From the NCBI GenBank assembly GCA_964016875.1, contig OZ024719.1, forward strand, positions 25,797,877 through 25,861,876: 64,000 nucleotides of DNA, given 5' to 3'. Numbering within the stretch: the first letter of the stretch is position 1; every line of letters begins with the position of its first letter. A program made the translations under genes and the position numbers. The notes under the pieces were generated by a model. The model was not told the origin of the DNA, ran no database searches, and was given only the letters and a program-made list of their open reading frames with translations. Shown in pieces: positions 20,751-31,400 of the stretch. Source of the stretch: Fallopia convolvulus (Eukaryota; Streptophyta; Magnoliopsida; Caryophyllales; Polygonaceae).

Positions 20751-20930
20751 TATCATGTTGTTCAACGTCTTTTTGACAACTATTGTTAAGTATTGCACTT
20801 ATTTGGCGAAAATAAGCTAATTGACCAAGGTCTCTTATGATATCATGTTGTTCAATGTCTTGTTGACAACTATTGTTAAGTATTGCACTTATTTGGCGAA
20901 AATAAGTTAATTGACCAAGGTCTCTTATGA
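20751..20930. repeat. 90-bp tandem duplication
   Basis: Copies at 20751-20840 and 20841-20930 differ at about three positions. They make the 145-aa minus-strand open frame (20635-21072) repetitive; I do not regard that frame as a gene. Confidence 0.9.
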
Positions 20931-21405
20931 TATATACATATAGAGTTTCCGATTGTGAAAAGCAACTCCCAAATATAAGATTACGTCGATCAAAATCGTT
21001 TACATCAAAGAGCACATGTGAAGAATGATAAGTACAAAGAAAATTGTATATATAAAATCTACTCGATGACATCTAAATATGAATAATGAATAAAAATAAT
21101 TTACTCGATGAAATTTAGTTCGTATTTGTTTATAAATTTATTTATTTTTCGAAGTAGCAATTCATTAACTAATATTATTATACTATCAATTATTTCTTTG
21201 TCTTTACCTTTCTTTTTAACTTAAATTTCATATTCTAAATGTAATAATCATTAATTATGGTATATATTTGATATATTTATTGCATATTAATTTTTAGATA
21301 ATTAGATGTCCCAATTTTCTTAACTTTTATAAACTTAACTAACAAAAATACATTGTAGAAACATTAAAAATAATATGAAAATAAACACGTGTAAAATACA
21401 TTCCC

Positions 21406-21434
21406 CGTGCGTACGCACGAGCCTGTCCACCTAG
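21406..21434 (+). other. Helitron 3' terminal hairpin and CTAG end
   Basis: Perfect 14-bp palindrome CGTGCGTACGCACG, spacer AGCCTGTCCAC, then CTAG. Serves as the termination signal for rolling-circle transposition in this superfamily. Confidence 0.82.
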
Positions 21435-22180
21435 TAAAATATAAATTACTAACAAGTCCTTCCGCAACAAGTGCTAAACACTTGACATACGACCTAAGAA
21501 GGAAGGTGTCTAACCTGAACTAGAGCGCTTAAGACCAAAGAAGACATGGGCAATACTTAGGGGTCACACACGGCCATGTGTTAAGGGCCTTAACACATGG
21601 ACGGGCCTGGTTAAGACCAAAGAAGACATGGGCAATACTTAGGAATGCATAATTCGACTTTCATTTTCTAATGATATTTTTTACAAGGGTTGCTTGTAAT
21701 AATTGAGATTCTTCATGACCTCTTTATACTTGAATGATATTACCTTAAAAAAGGTCATGGACTTGGCCTTCAAATCACATCTTTGACTATTTGGAATACT
21801 ATGGTCATTTGATCATTATCACTACTAATTATCTATCTTGAAAAACTCAAATTTAGGCAACTCTTGAAGTTTATGGCTTGTTTAAATATCTTAATTGTTC
21901 TCATGCCCTTTCAACAAAAACCATTCCTACACAAAACAACTAAACACAAACCAATCCATTTTTTCATGAAAATACCAAGATTGCCTCTCTATGGCGCCCT
22001 CCTCGACACTTTGACCTTGTAAATTATCAGCTTGCTTACACAAGCAAAAAACGATTAAGGATATTAGAGATATTTGAGACAAACAGATGCCACAACCTCA
22101 TGTGATTTCAAACAAAACATCAAGCAAAAGATACAAAACACGAAGAAGGGTAACTAACACATCTCAAGCTACATGTTGTC
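21435..22180. other. Intergenic with a direct repeat and a 27-bp palindrome
   Basis: TTAAGACCAAAGAAGACATG and the next 13 bases occur twice, at about 21529-21562 and 21611-21643. Between them lies a perfect 13+1+13 palindrome at 21574-21600 (CCATGTGTTAAGG arms). The copia relic may begin near the right side of this interval. Confidence 0.6.
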
Positions 22181-23410
22181 CATAAAGATTGTTTCTCACC
22201 TCCTTGCTTCTCTACAAGCCCCTATTTCTCATGAAGATCTCACAAATTGTGTCGTCAAAGGTCTTTATACTTCCTATCAATCTGTAATTGATGGTGATAA
22301 TGCTCATAATTCTCCAATCTTCTTTGAATAATGCACACGAAGCTCATCATAAAGGAGTTATCCTGTAAGGTGGTGGTTGGCCACTCTAATGCTCCAACAA
22401 CGACCCTTAACCTTTAATCATCTTTAGGAAACCTACAAATTGTTAACTTAATGGTAAGTAACTAATTCTCCCTCGAAGCCATTGAAACTTGTATTGTACC
22501 CAACCATATCAAGGTCGTCCTCCACCACCTCAAAGCAACCAAAATTATCAACCTAAATACTTTTGAGGATGATGTTAATGAAGTAAAACTATTGGTGGCG
22601 TACTCATCCAATGACTGACTTCTTTGAACAACACACGACCCTTCAACTATCCTCTTCTACTTAGTTCCCTTCTCAATCGATCCTTTTACAAGCCAATATG
22701 ACCGCGAGGCCTAACCCAGTACAAATCCAATGGCTTGTTTATTGTGGTTCCTTGAATCACATAACAAATGATCTAAACAAACTAGCCATCTAGTACCCTT
22801 ACATTGGCCACAAGGAGTTACTCGTCGACAAAAGACAAGGTTTACAAACCTCTCATTTTTGTTCTCTTTCTTTCAAATCCTATAATAATAATTTACCTCT
22901 TTCTAGACTCATGTATGTGCCTTTTAGGTTAAAAAATATTCAATCAATATGAAAATTCACATCCCAAACAAAATGTGTCATTGTTTTGTGACCTAATTCA
23001 TTTCTGGTGAAGAACATCAAGTCTTTAACACCAACTCTTAGAACTAATTGCATTGATGGCATATATGTGAGGCAAGTTCTTATCGAATCATCAATTTTGT
23101 TCGTCCTTTATCTTCAATCGTGACATTGTAAATTATGGTATCCTTGATCATTTTTTTTTTTCAATTTAATTAAAAATAATTTTAATTTAGGTATTCTTCT
23201 TTTTTTGTAATTAGATTGTAATAGTTCACATGTCCTAGAGATTATTTTCTCTGATGTATGGTCATCATTGGTTCTTTCATATGATGGTTTTCAATTTTAT
23301 ATCCTTTTTGTGGACCATGTTACCAAGTATATGTTGTTATATCCTCTTAAGAAGAAAAAAGATGTTTAAAACACATTCATTCAATTTCGTTCATGGTTGA
23401 AAAGTTATTC

Positions 23411-23665
23411 AAACAACAACAACAACATTTACCCAGTGAAATCTGGGAAGTCAAGATAAAGGCACCCCAAGCTTAAAGCAACGGGGAATCGACCAAAAGA
23501 CCCAACATGACCACAGAGCAAGACAAAGAATAAGGCAACCAAAAGCAAAGCCGAAAACAAAGTAAAAAACGAAACGTAAAGTGAAACGTAAAAAATCAAG
23601 ACATAAAACCAAGGCATAGTTCCGAAGCCCCAAGGCTTCCGTGGGCCGATCTGTCCAGGTGACTC
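23411..23665 (-). mobile_element. Retroposon with (TTG)n tail, copy 1
   Basis: On the minus strand this resembles 27098-27402 over most of its length: a T-rich middle, TTTAAGCTTGGGGTGCC, and a tail GGGTAAATGTTGTTGTTG. A (TTG)n tail is seen in RTE-type LINEs and in the SINEs that use their machinery. The 5' end near 23665 is approximate and I could not find its target duplication. Confidence 0.6.
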
Positions 23666-23956
23666 CTCACATGACTAAGCATAACGTCATTTCTGAATGT
23701 CAACACCAACATCTTGTCTAAACATGCTTGTTTTTACTTAATCATTTTGGTTTGAATGTTGATCATTGGAATCATGCCTTAATTTATAATGACATATTTA
23801 ATAAACTACATCCCTACACACAAACATTAATCATGAGTCTCTCTATATAAAACTTTTTTATTACCAACCCGATCATCACAAACTTAAAGTTTCGGTTGTC
23901 TTTGTTTACCATGGTTATGACTATATATAATTTTCACAACCATGAATCCCCATGGT

Positions 23957-24016
23957 CAGTGGCGGATCTAGGGGCTTGAGGGGGTGGCCGCCCCGCTTTC
24001 CCCCGAGGAGCCACTG
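23957..24016. mobile_element. Short hAT-end-like inverted repeat
   Basis: CAGTGGCGGATCTAGG at the left and GGAGCCACTG at the right of a 60-bp GC-rich segment. The left end is typical of plant hAT MITEs; this may be an extreme deletion derivative. No target duplication seen. Confidence 0.3.
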
Positions 24017-24216
24017 AGTTTAGAGATGGGTTGTGGTGTTTAAAGACGAGAGCCCCCGCTTGACTTATATGTGTGATCTGTAAAAATGGAGGAAATCCAA
24101 ATGTGTTTGGGGAAGACAACTAATTTCCTTTTAAAAAAAATAACACACACATAAAAAGGAGGCCCACTATAAATATTTTAAAGTAATTAAAATCCTTTAA
24201 AAAATCCAACAAGAGA

Positions 24217-24245
24217 GCACGGTTGTACCCGTCGTACAACCGTGC
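24217..24245. repeat. Perfect 12-bp stem, 5-nt loop hairpin
   Basis: GCACGGTTGTAC, loop CCGTC, GTACAACCGTGC. It resembles the subterminal hairpins of the Helitrons in this window but lacks an adjacent CTAG. Confidence 0.85.
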
Positions 24246-24323
24246 TTAAATCTTAAACCTCTCTCATCTTAAAACCTCTCTCCCCTAACAAATCCCAACC
24301 AAATCATTTATATACTATTTGAA

Positions 24324-25066
24324 CTAGTTGTACCCGTCATACCATGTACGACCACGATTCGATATTTTATAGACATTATAAATAAGATATTAATAAATAA
24401 AAATTTAATATCAAATTTAATATAAATAATTTATTGCTCATAGAATGTATAATTAAAATAACTACAGTTCTCTTTTTCTTGGAAAAATAATAGTTAATTA
24501 ATAAATAAGGTATGATAAAATATAAAAGATAAAGAAAATTCAATTATATAAAATATTTAAATTTTAATTAATTTAATTTAAGATGAGACCAAACTCATTT
24601 TGTGGTTTGATAAAGTAGAAATTAGATAAGATTAATTATTATATTAATCATATTTTATTACTTTTCATGTACGTAAATTTAGTGATTATCATATATTTCA
24701 ATATATCACTTAAATATTTTATTATCTATTTTTATTAATTTTAAACATTATAAATATTTATGATTAATATTTAATTATAAAAGGTAGTCAATATATATCT
24801 ATAAATAAATTCGTCAAAAGATATATACTAAAAGATTTATATTTATTTAAAATAGTTAAAATATCTTATCTTTAAGTTTAGATACTTGTATAAGGAAGCT
24901 TTCAAAAGATATTGTTATACTAAATAGATATTTGTTTGATGTCAGAGATAAATTTAAATAGTTAAAAGAAATTTAATATAAATAAGTTATATAATAGAAA
25001 TAAAAATTAATTTTTTATATATGAGGTGGGGCCAGAATCGGTATAGCTTTAATATATAATTATAGA
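24324..25066 (-). mobile_element. Non-autonomous Helitron (743 bp)
   Basis: On the minus strand it begins TCTATAATTATATATTAAAG after an A and ends with a hairpin (TACGAC..GTCATA arms, one G-T pair), 8 nt, then CTAG before a T. AT-rich throughout, no gene. It lies within the copia relic. Confidence 0.75.
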
Positions 25067-25971
25067 TCATCATCATCAAATCCCCCTTCCCATATATCAC
25101 CAACCATTAATTCTTCCTCACCACCAAACTCCATTTACCTCTCCAATTTTGCCATCCCCTTCAAATCATAATGCGGCCCTACCCCAATCTAATCCAGTCA
25201 TTCTTGATCGAGGTATTGTCACTTGATCAAAATATATAGTCACAAAATATAATATACCACTAAGCTCAAGCTTCATGCTCAGCTAACCTCCCCAAGTGAA
25301 CCTAAATCCATCATGCAAGCACTCAAAGATCTAGATTGACATGCGGCCATGCAACAAGATTCTTAATAAACAAATTGTCACAATTCATGAACAACTCATG
25401 ATTGAGCATTGGCTTGCGTTGAAGCATCTTCTTCGAGATCTTTCGAGAACATCAAACTTCGGCATTGTACGACCATCTCCTCTCCTATCTTATATGTCTT
25501 CTTTGATGACGACTAGGTTGGTGATAAAGATGATTATGTTTCCACAATGGCTTACTTGTTATATTTCAGTTCGACACCAATTTCTTGGAGCTCTCGAAAA
25601 CAAAAGTCAATCCACAAATTTTAATTGTTGTCGTGTCTTCGGAGTTTTTATGGATTATCTCCTTGCTCAATGAGCTCGACAATCGTTCATTTCACCAATC
25701 GCTGATTCGTTGATATATTGTGTTGTGAAAAATTGGGTGCTACAAATCTTAATTCTAATCTAGTATTCCACCCCCGAATGAAAAACCTTGTGGTTGCCTA
25801 TCACTTCATGTGAGAGAAATTCTAAACCAACACATTGCGAGTTGCACATGATCCAAAAATCTTGTTAGCTGGCTAACATATTGGCAGAGCCACTTCTTCG
25901 CCCTCGATTTGAAAATTGATCAGTAAGTTCGGACTTTCCTCATGATCGTCTAACTTTAGGGAGCATGATAA

Positions 25972-26190
25972 GAATGAATCACGATAGAATGTTTTATTTT
26001 AGATACTATAGGAATAAGATTATCTTATATCTTTTAATATCTTTCCGTTTATTACATTTTCTTATATTTATGTACAACAAAGAATCACTCATCTTGTACA
26101 TAATTCTGTTCTCCATGGGATTAATTGCTGCAATTTGTAAATAATGAAATAACCATTTATGCACGTGGGGTGCTTATGTTTATATGAAAT
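25972..26190 (+). repeat. Probable 3' LTR remnant of the copia relic
   Basis: Follows TTTAGGGAGCA, a polypurine-like stretch after the RNase H tail, and starts TGATAAGAATGAATC. Contains a repetitive TTAGATACTATAGG region. The right end is obscured by the hAT nest. Confidence 0.45.
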
Positions 26191-26206
26191 ATGGTGGTAG
26201 GGGTGG

Positions 26207-26799
26207 CAGGGGCGGAGCTATGTTGGGGCGGGTGGGGGCCATGGCCCCTCAATCCAAATTTTTGTCCGTATATATGTTTCTCTTGTCCATAGCTTCGATT
26301 TGATATATTATAAGCTCAATTCTGCATTTGAGCAAAAAGTTATGAACGTTTAAAGATTGGACGTATACAAACCACTCTTAACAAGCCATTTACTTAGTTA
26401 GAATGCTTTTATCTTTTATCTTTTGTTAAACATCCTACTTTCATAATGTGATTGAACCCGAAAACTTAGAAACAAGGGTTTTAGTTTGGGTTTTATTTAT
26501 TAATTACGAGCTCTTAGTATTTATAGATTCAATTAATTTGTATTTTGAAACATTTTTGTTTTCTTAATCTAAATGTAGTCTGAAACATAATTCATGATTA
26601 TATAAGTTTGTCATTATAAACTCTTGTTTTCTTAATGTAATAATATTTTACAATATTTTAGTCCCTCTATACAATATGTTCTCTTTTTTGTCTAAATTTG
26701 TATTTTTTATTTCTATATCTTTCTCGAAACGTACATTAGATATGTTGGAAAAAAAAATAATTTGGCCCCTACAATGATACATTCCTGGCTACGCCCCTG
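26207..26799. mobile_element. Non-autonomous hAT element, family 1 (593 bp)
   Basis: Termini CAGGGGCGGAGCTA and, on the minus strand, CAGGGGCGTAGCCAGG. Flanked by the perfect 8-bp duplication AGGGGTGG (26199-26206 and 26800-26807), the hAT signature. No coding capacity. Confidence 0.88.
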
Positions 26800-27097
26800 A
26801 GGGGTGGGCATCGATCCATGACCGATTACCTCCAAATCTATGGACTGAGGACCGGACCGGGAAATCTCAGTCTTTGTTCGGTCCAATCCAATTATAGACC
26901 GATTTTGGACCGAGTAATTATGTTTTTTTTTAAATTAATATTTTTTAAGGAAAAATTAGTTTTTATAAAAAAAAATTAGGGAAAATTACATTTAACCATC
27001 TTTATTTTACACTTGTTGCAATTAACCACCCCTTATATTTTCTTATACACTTAACCACTCCTTATTTTTAATTATGTACATTTAACCACCATTTTTT

Positions 27098-27402
27098 TGG
27101 AGGGAGAAGATTCGAGTGGAAGACAACTAGGCACCCGAGAAGACCGGTTCATGAGGGCCTTCAGGCTTTGGCGCTTCTGTTTTGGTTTTATGTTTTATTT
27201 TCACCTCGGTTTTGTTTTGTTTTGTTCTGTTTTGTCTTCTTTACCTTATGGTTGCCTTGGTCTTTTGTGTTTCTTTGGTTTTCTTGTGTTTTATGGTCTT
27301 GTCGGGTCTATTGGTCGTTCCCCCGTCGCTTTAAGCCAGGGGTGCCCCCATCTTGCCCCCCCAAGATTTCCCGTAAGGGAGTTCTACTGGATAAATGTTG
27401 TT
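27098..27402 (+). mobile_element. Retroposon with (TTG) tail and 20-bp target duplication, copy 2
   Basis: Bounded by GTACATTTAACCACCATTTT (27076) and GTACATTTAACCAGCATTTT (27403), one mismatch, and ending GGATAAATGTTGTT. Long target duplications and a simple 3' tail mark LINE-mediated insertion. Related to 23411-23665. The open frames across it are not genes. Confidence 0.8.
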
Positions 27403-27427
27403 GTACATTTAACCAGCATTTTTAAAA

Positions 27428-27962
27428 GGAAAAATTACTCAAAAAAATACCAACTTTTGTCTATTGACTCAAAATAATACAAACTTTTAAATTGACCAAA
27501 AATAATATAATCTTTCATTGTATTACCCAAAAATAGTACAAAGACATTTTCGGTGGAGATTTCGGCTATATATATGACGTGTCTATCAAAATTTGTTAAC
27601 TAAACATTAAAAAAATATCGATGGCTAAGATTTTGATGTGATTATTACTTACTACATCATGTAAATTACCATTTTGTATATAAATAGTATCGATTTACGT
27701 TATATAAATTATCATTTCACGTTGTGGAATCAACAAAAGTTGGTATTATTATTGACCAACCAACATATTTCAATGGTCACATCATATATTTTGCCAAAAT
27801 CTTCACAAAAAACACCGTTATACTATTTTTGGTTAATACACTGAAAGTTAGTATTATTTTTAGTTAATACGATGAAAGTTGATATTATTTTTAGTCAATT
27901 TAAAAGTTCGTATTATTTTGGGTCAATAGGCAAAAGTTGGTATTATTTTGAGTAATTTTTCC
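27428..27962. mobile_element. Mutator-like MITE (535 bp) with 9-bp target duplication
   Basis: Long terminal inverted repeats of at least 100 bp starting GGAAAAATTACTCAAAA. Flanked by the perfect 9-bp duplication TTTTTAAAA (27419-27427 and 27963-27971). No coding capacity. Confidence 0.85.
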
Positions 27963-28142
27963 TTTTTAAAACTAGTCGGGCCAATCTCAGTCCTAGACCG
28001 GCCAGACTAGTTTTAGACCGGACTGGACTGGGGGACCAATTTTTAAAAATTTAGACCGAAGACCGGAACGAAATTGCCTCAGTCTGGTCCGATGACGGTC
28101 CAGTCCAAAAATCCGGTCCGAACAGGATTTTACCCAGCCCTA

Positions 28143-28460
28143 TCAGATGGATTTGAACAAGATCCAGTGCAAAACTGCAAACGGCGTTATTGGGAGCTGA
28201 ATTAAAACTTTTCAATTTTCATAACCCACACACAAAGACAATCAAATCACCTTCCTGGCCAATAATTCATCAATTCTATTAATCCAAATTTAGGGATACA
28301 GAAAAAGATAGCCGTAACATAATAATAAAAAAAAAATTGATAGATCGTACTAGGCGAAGGCTAAACTAGCGTAAGGAGCTCAGACAAATGGAGAATTTTA
28401 AGCTCCGTCTGCAGCCACAGTTTTTAAACACAAAAATAAGTTTTAACTTGAAGCATATGC
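28143..28460 (-). other. Probable 3' UTR and downstream region of the aminotransferase gene
   Basis: No coding sequence. A-rich stretches near 28330. Polyadenylation site not assigned. Confidence 0.5.
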
Positions 28461-31400
28461 CTACTCAAACTCCATGATCCAACCCATCTTATCTTCTTCA
28501 AGACCCATTTGTAGTCTCGTGAGAGCAGTGTAAAGCTGTTGAGATACTTGACCAACCTTGCCATCCGCATACGAAATCCTACATAAAGGAACAAAATACA
28601 TTCATATATATCTTCTCTATCAAAACACCAACATATTCAAAACTTTACGGAAAAACAAAAACGCTTAAATCAAAAGATTAGCATCACCTTTTCCCAAGAT
28701 ATGTAATGCTTCCAACTGGTGAAACAACCACAGCTGTGCCTGTACAGAACACTTCATCAGCATCGAGCAGCTCATCTACTGCAACAAACCGTTCCTCAAC
28801 CTACAGTGAGCATAAATTAGTGTCAAAACTATATGTAGATTGTCAAAGATAATTCTCTTGATCACCAGAAGGGATTCAGTTAAAACGAGAACAAATGGGA
28901 AGCATAATGTGAAAAAAAAAAAAGAATCATGAATTTTCTCCAAGAGGGAAAAAACAGAATTGTTTAGCAAAGTTAAGCGAGGATCATTAAAGCATATTTT
29001 CAATATACAAAATTTAGATTATAAAAACCTAAATAAATATACTAAAGAAGAATTGACGTCTTGCAGGAAGTTTTTTAACGAAATAAACAAGGTCTTGCAG
29101 GTAGTAAGGTAGATGTAGCCGTGTGCTTGATTCTACAGGATGACTTGATCCAGTAAGGTTAGCTTTCAAAAGGTTTTCATTTTAGGTTTTTTTTAATATG
29201 ACCAAGTTTTGACAAATGCTTGTATCTTTTTGAGGCAAGTGTCCAAATCGAATTACCCATAGCCATCCCAAAAAATCATAGGTTGCCTGCAACTTTGTGG
29301 CACCCATCAATGTTTTTGGTACCAGAAGTAGCACGGCTAAAAGGAAAGGGGCTCAAGGAAAGAATGAGAAAAACATTACTACTTTTTCAATATGGATCCA
29401 ACTCCAGTATAATACTTTTTCACGCTCTTGGAAATTAATAGAGTAAAAAACAGAGAGAGTTAATGTTACTACCTCAAAGCCTTGACTACGAGCAACATCA
29501 ATGATACTCTTCCTTGTAATACCAGGCAGAATTGTGCCTTTTATTGCAGGTGTTGCTATCACATTACCCTGGAAAATGGGATGAAAGGCCCATAAATTAA
29601 AATATGTCTAGGAAGACACTTCTTGTTCAATCTTAGTTATATATGTAAACCTAATATAGAAGATTACAGCTAAGTAATATTTTATTATCAAACTTGGGCT
29701 AACAATCTAAGAAAGCATGTACCTTCACAACAAAAACATTACATGAAGATACTTCTTCGAGATACTTTTTTTCAACACAATCCAGGTAGAGAACATCAGA
29801 ATAGCCTTTTGCCTTCGCAGCAGTCTGTGCTTTCAGGACCTGCAAATATGTAGAAAAGTGAACTAAACTGTCCAAACAAAAGTTCAATGATAATCAATAT
29901 AAAGTTGTCTCCTTTACAAGAGATTTAACATATGCTTGAATAAAAAAAACCAGGCCATGACAAGGCTCCTACACACTCATACTATGAGCTCGGGAATGAC
30001 AGAAACCATTAAACAGCCTAAAAAACACAGTTTGCATAAAGTGACCATATTAACCTACATAAGCTAGATGGAAATATGTGAAACCAGACAATTTGAGATG
30101 TCTATAATGCAAATTACATCTGCAGACTTGTGCATACTGTAGTTTAGAGGAGGAAGTGAGGGATCTAACTTACTTACCTTGGTAAGATATGAGGGATGCA
30201 TACTGTAGTTTCTGGGAGGAAGTGAGGGTTCTAACTTACTTACCTTGTAAAATATGAGGGATGTCAATAAAGAGAATAAAACTAACTCCTATGCCAATTC
30301 ACCATAACTCCTATGCTAGTTCACCGTCAAAATAGTTCACTGAAACTACTAAATAGAAAAAGGTGGGGAACTAGCAAAGCATGCCTAGCTGAATGCCATG
30401 GCCAGAAAGTTTAACTTACAGTCAATTCTCACCCTGAAGGGCAAATTATCCCTTATGCCGCAGATAAATCATACGAGTATGAACTTCATTATAGTGGGAG
30501 GTTCAAACTAGCATGAAAATGTACTCAAATTTCACATAGAACTAAAAGTTCTTACAGCTGCATAGTTTCCAATGCTTTTTATTCCTCCAGTCCCACCAGG
30601 AGTTGCACGGTGTACATTTGTTTCAATCACCAAATTGATTGGAGCCATGCCTTCCTGCATAAAACAATAAGAAACAAGCAAAATAAAGGATGACAATAAT
30701 GTAATGTTACTTATAAGTATATCTGGGGAAAAAAGAAAAGAAGACCATCACAAGATCTAGTAACCTTGAAATAGTTCCCAACAGGTGATACATATATCAA
30801 AAAGGTGTACTCTGGAGCAGGTGCAATCCCAAGAACAGAGCCACTTCCCATAAGCAACGGTCTGATATATAGAGAACCTTTACCCGGAGGAGGAATCTGA
30901 AATGAGAAATTATAAAGAATCTCTCAGCATGTACTCCAGTCAAAGAAAAATCAAATACATTTCTTAATAGTAAAATTTGCACTTACCCAGCGTTTATTGG
31001 CTAAAACTGTATCTTTTACAGCTGCAACAAACTGTTCAACAGTAGGTGCAGGCATGCACATTCTCTCAGCACCCACCTGCAACCTCAGTGCATTTTCAGA
31101 AGGTCGAAAAATCAATATTTTACCATCTTCTTTCCTGTACGCTTTCAAGCCCTCAAACAATCCCTGCGGCATATCCAGTACAAAGAAAACAGAACTGTTT
31201 AGAAAAAATGTTCATTCCTTACGAAACATAGCAGAAACAACATGTATATAATCTTAGCAACTTATTATCATCCTGCTTTTAATCTGATTTAAAAGCTAAT
31301 CTTCTGGCTGTTGGAAAAAGTAGGATTAGGCTTCATTGAATGTTAAGCAGGGTCTAATTGGTCACTGTGAGTGATTGACTAAAACAAACACTTAAGCATT

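Larger units (their letters stand above)
18750..21434 (+). mobile_element. Non-autonomous Helitron with captured gene exon
   Basis: The 5' end is TCTATATATAACAATAAAAA after an A. The 3' end has the palindrome CGTGCGTACGCACG (21406-21419), 11 bp of spacer, then CTAG (21431-21434) before a T. A 5' TC, a 3' CTAG, a subterminal hairpin 10-12 nt before the end, and insertion between A and T are the defining Helitron features. No Rep/helicase gene is present. Inside are a tRNA-type SINE (about 18855-18925), a RING-CH exon (19752-20027) and a 90-bp tandem repeat. Confidence 0.82.
22190..25975 (+). pseudogene. Decayed Ty1/copia polyprotein, interrupted and missing RT
   Basis: Recognisable pieces in copia order with many frameshifts and stops. 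Gag: ISHEDLTNCVVKGLYTSYQS (about 22230-22290). Protease: about 22731-22790, with the active-site DSG replaced by CGS. Integrase: ILFVDHVTKYMLLYPLKKKK (about 23305-23370), continuing after a retroposon insertion to about 23955. Ser/Pro-rich linker: about 25067-25200. RNase H: FDDD*VGDKDDYVSTMAYLL, then GATNLNSNLVFHPRMKNLVV (about 25495-25830), ending in the SKFGLS-type tail near 25940. The reverse transcriptase is essentially deleted. Interrupted by 23411-23665, 23957-24016 and the Helitron at 24324-25066. Confidence 0.72.
26198..28142. mobile_element. hAT-like element with GACCGG-rich subterminal regions, itself interrupted three times
   Basis: Left terminus TAGGGGTGGGCATCG (split after 9 bases by the inner hAT), right terminus reading TAGGGCTGGGTAAAATCC on the minus strand. 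Subterminal sequence on both sides is rich in GACCGG/CCGGTC. It is interrupted by 26207-26799, 27098-27402 and 27428-27962. Flanking octamers TATGGTGG and TCAGATGG match at only 5 of 8 positions, so the target duplication is unclear. Confidence 0.5.

Noticed and set aside
20751..20930. CRISPR-like or satellite array
   Set aside because: Only two 90-bp copies without spacers, in a plant nuclear context.
20635..21072. 145-aa minus-strand open frame inside the Helitron
   Set aside because: It spans the 90-bp tandem duplication and reads as repeated peptide with no recognisable domain; likely chance.
25341..25673. 110-aa plus-strand open frame
   Set aside because: It is an out-of-frame reading through the copia RNase H relic; the conserved peptides are in other frames.
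27097..27477. 126-aa plus-strand open frame rich in Phe/Leu, resembling a membrane protein
   Set aside because: It lies in the T-rich retroposon and runs across its target duplication; hydrophobicity comes from GTTTTG repeats.
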